DNA of 8,472 bases, from assembly GCA_013298325.1 (NCBI GenBank), contig JAAFHJ010000097.1:1-8472 (forward strand), read 5' to 3'. Each line of letters opens with the position of its first letter. Within the stretch, counting starts at the first letter, position 1. The translations under genes and the position numbers were made by a program. Shown here in pieces: positions 7,146 through 8,472 of the stretch. The notes under the pieces were generated by a model, which worked only from the letters and a program-made list of their open reading frames with translations, had not been told where the DNA came from and did no database searches. The DNA is from Myxococcales bacterium (GTDB taxonomy: Bacteria; Myxococcota_A; Polyangia; Polyangiales; Polyangiaceae).

Positions 7146-8155
7146 GGTGCCTCCGTCTTCGTCGCCGGCTTTGTGGCGGTCTTCCCGGTCAACGCGGCGG
7201 TCGCCGCCTCCGAGAGCATCGGCTCCCCGTCGAGGAAGGCGAGGAGATCTGCCGTCGATTCCGCCGCCGCTTCAATCATCGGAAAGTGGCCGCACCGCGG
7301 GTACACTTTCATGCGCGCATTCGGCAATTCTCGCGAAAGCTGCTCGCCGAAGTGGAGGAGCGTGACTTCGTCTTCGCGCCCCCAGAGGAGCATCGTCGGC
7401 TGCTTGATCGTCCGGTATTTGTCTTGGAATTCCGAGAAGCGCTGGCCCCGAGTCGCCGCGAGTGCGGCAGCGATGGTGCCGGGGCGCTCCAAAGAGCGCT
7501 CAACGGCGGTCATCATTTGGTCGGTGATGTAGCGTTCTTGGTCGAAGAAGGCGAAGGAGATACGCTCATCGACATTTTCTTTGTAATAGGCATTGAAGAG
7601 CGCTTCACCGAGCCCCGGCGTGCGTGCCCAGAGGAAGAAGCTCGGGAGCTGCTCCTCGTAGACCCATGCATCATACAGGGCGATTTTCGAGACGCGCTCG
7701 GGGGCGGCGAGGGCCATCGAGAGGACGACGGAAGAGCCCCAGGAATGGCCGACGACGGAGGCTTTTTCGATGCCACGTGCCTTCATGAGCGCGAGGACAA
7801 TCTTCGCTTCTGCGGCGGGGGAGTAGTCGCCTTCCGGGCGATCGCTCCAGCCGAAGCCCTTGAGATCCATCGATAAAACGCGGTGCTTCTTTGCGAGCGT
7901 CGGCGTCACCGCGAGCCAGTTCTCGAGGCTCGACGCGAAGCCGTGCACGAGGACGACCGGCGCCGGATCGTCCTGGGGGCCGGTGTCTTCGTAGCGAATA
8001 CGAGCCCCCTCGACCTGGAGGTAGGTGGCCGTCTTCGGCTCGCCGGCCATCGCGCCGCGGTGGTAGCCGTCACAGCCGGTTCCGAAGAGGAGCGCGCCAG
8101 CAACAAACGCCGTTTTTGCAAGCGCGACGCTGAATTCTTTCACCGAAGCATTCAC
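7142..8155 (-). CDS. Alpha/beta-hydrolase lipoprotein (esterase/lipase-like)
   Basis: From GTG 8155 the product has 337 residues. It starts with a signal sequence ending in LLFGTGC, so Cys28 is probably lipidated although the -3 residue is Gly rather than Leu. The hydrolase domain follows: VLVHGFASSLENW (oxyanion hole, HGF at 71-73), MDLKGFGWSDRP, the nucleophile elbow GHSWGS (Ser138), GREDEV (Asp262) and CGHFPMIE (His290). Ser as nucleophile excludes a haloalkane dehalogenase or epoxide hydrolase (both Asp) and points to an esterase, lipase or C-C hydrolase. A cap region lies between about 165 and 240. The C-terminus is a low-complexity Ala/Thr/Lys tail. The frame is open back to 8401, but that part is Arg-rich and lies over the previous gene. 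GTG 8155 gives the signal peptide, overlaps the upstream TGA as GTGA and has GGAG 9 nt upstream. Asp at +2 after Cys would mean inner-membrane retention in E. coli; the rule may not hold here. The substrate is unknown. Confidence 0.9.
   Translation of the reverse strand: MNASVKEFSVALAKTAFVAGALLFGTGCDGYHRGAMAGEPKTATYLQVEGARIRYEDTGPQDDPAPVVLVHGFASSLENWLAVTPTLAKKHRVLSMDLKGFGWSDRPEGDYSPAAEAKIVLALMKARGIEKASVVGHSWGSSVVLSMALAAPERVSKIALYDAWVYEEQLPSFFLWARTPGLGEALFNAYYKENVDERISFAFFDQERYITDQMMTAVERSLERPGTIAAALAATRGQRFSEFQDKYRTIKQPTMLLWGREDEVTLLHFGEQLSRELPNARMKVYPRCGHFPMIEAAAESTADLLAFLDGEPMLSEAATAALTGKTATKPATKTEAP
8152..8155 (-). other. GTGA overlap, partial lipoprotein-like gene to hydrolase
   Basis: The TGA (8154-8152) of the right-edge gene overlaps the hydrolase GTG (8155-8153). 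GGAG at 8168-8165 lies 9 nt upstream. The overlap supports choosing GTG 8155 over the far upstream start at 8401. Confidence 0.82.
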
Positions 8156-8472
8156 AGGCTCAATCTCCGAACTTCCGCCGCGCGGGTGAAGTTCCCGCTC
8201 GTTTCGTTGTCCTTCGAAGCGACCGCCGCGACGACGCCGTAGCACTCCGCCACGTAGAGGAAGGTCACGCGGCTCGACGCGAGCGTCCCCGGCGTCGTTC
8301 CAAACTGGCTCGTCCGCGTCAGCACGATTTTTACGCGATTGACGGCGAAGGTCCCGAAGGGGGTCTTGGCGGTCCCGGTCGCGTCGACGCTCCCGTCCCA
8401 CTGCTCGTAATAGGCGGTTCCAAAGGCCGACGAGAAGGTGATGCCTTGGGCGGTGCCGGTGACGAGCCCCTT
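8152..8472 (-). CDS. C-terminal end of a lipoprotein-like protein related to the 4640-5515 product (5' end outside window)
   Basis: An open frame enters from the right edge (first whole codon 8472-8470) and ends at TGA 8154-8152, giving 106 residues. No start is in the window. The last 40 residues contain VAECYG, a Lys-Asp-Asn-Glu-Thr spacer and AAEVRRLSL; they match the end of the lipoprotein at 5515-4640 (SECYG and AAELRRIGL) at about 16 of 37 positions in a hand alignment. The whole protein is therefore probably a roughly 300-residue lipoprotein with the same fold, though its signal peptide cannot be seen. The competing frame of the downstream hydrolase is also open here but reads as an Arg-rich shadow. 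Its stop overlaps the hydrolase GTG by 4 nt. The family has no function I recognise. Confidence 0.8.
   Translation of the reverse strand, partial: KGLVTGTAQGITFSSAFGTAYYEQWDGSVDATGTAKTPFGTFAVNRVKIVLTRTSQFGTTPGTLASSRVTFLYVAECYGVVAAVASKDNETSGNFTRAAEVRRLSL

Noticed and set aside
8156..8401. 82-residue N-terminal extension of the hydrolase
   Set aside because: Arg-rich and overlaps the coding end of the lipoprotein-like gene. GTG 8155 gives a signal sequence and GTGA coupling.

Overview
The window looks like one long minus-strand operon from a GC-rich Gram-negative bacterium. Two apparent lipoproteins, a signal-peptide outer-membrane barrel ending in Phe, GTG starts and a barrel resembling a family I associate with myxobacteria all suggest Myxococcota (former Deltaproteobacteria). 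The taxon is inferred. All eight genes run right to left, there is no gap above 53 bp, and I see no RNA gene, mobile element, CRISPR array or convincing promoter or terminator.

In transcription order the first half encodes envelope proteins. They are the C-terminal end of a lipoprotein-like protein (8472-8152, cut by the window), a lipoprotein alpha/beta-hydrolase (8155-7142), a roughly 530-residue outer-membrane beta-barrel (7145-5541), and a lipoprotein (5515-4640) whose C-terminus is clearly related to that of the first protein.

The second half encodes cytoplasmic acyl-CoA and polyester metabolism. It holds a 106-residue protein resembling the C-terminal part of PHA synthase accessory subunits (4586-4266), a long-chain acyl-CoA synthetase (4269-2515), a class III-type polyhydroxyalkanoate synthase PhaC (2515-1454) and a second acyl-CoA synthetase of a different subfamily (1457 to the left edge, missing its last part). 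The catalytic Cys/Asp/His of PhaC are spaced exactly as in the Allochromatium vinosum class III enzyme.

Five of the seven junctions overlap: four are GTGA (4 nt) and one is TGATG (1 nt), so the genes are probably translationally coupled. The other two gaps are 25 and 53 nt. A working model, which is inference, is that an ester or lipid is hydrolysed at the envelope by the lipoprotein hydrolase, the products cross the outer membrane through the barrel with help from the paralogous lipoproteins, two ligases activate the acids to CoA thioesters, and PhaC with its small partner polymerises or transfers the acyl groups. No beta-ketothiolase, acetoacetyl-CoA reductase or PhaJ-type hydratase is visible, so the source of (R)-3-hydroxyacyl-CoA is not explained here. 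The most unusual points are the tight linkage of an outer-membrane barrel and lipoproteins to PHA synthase, and the very small candidate PHA synthase subunit.
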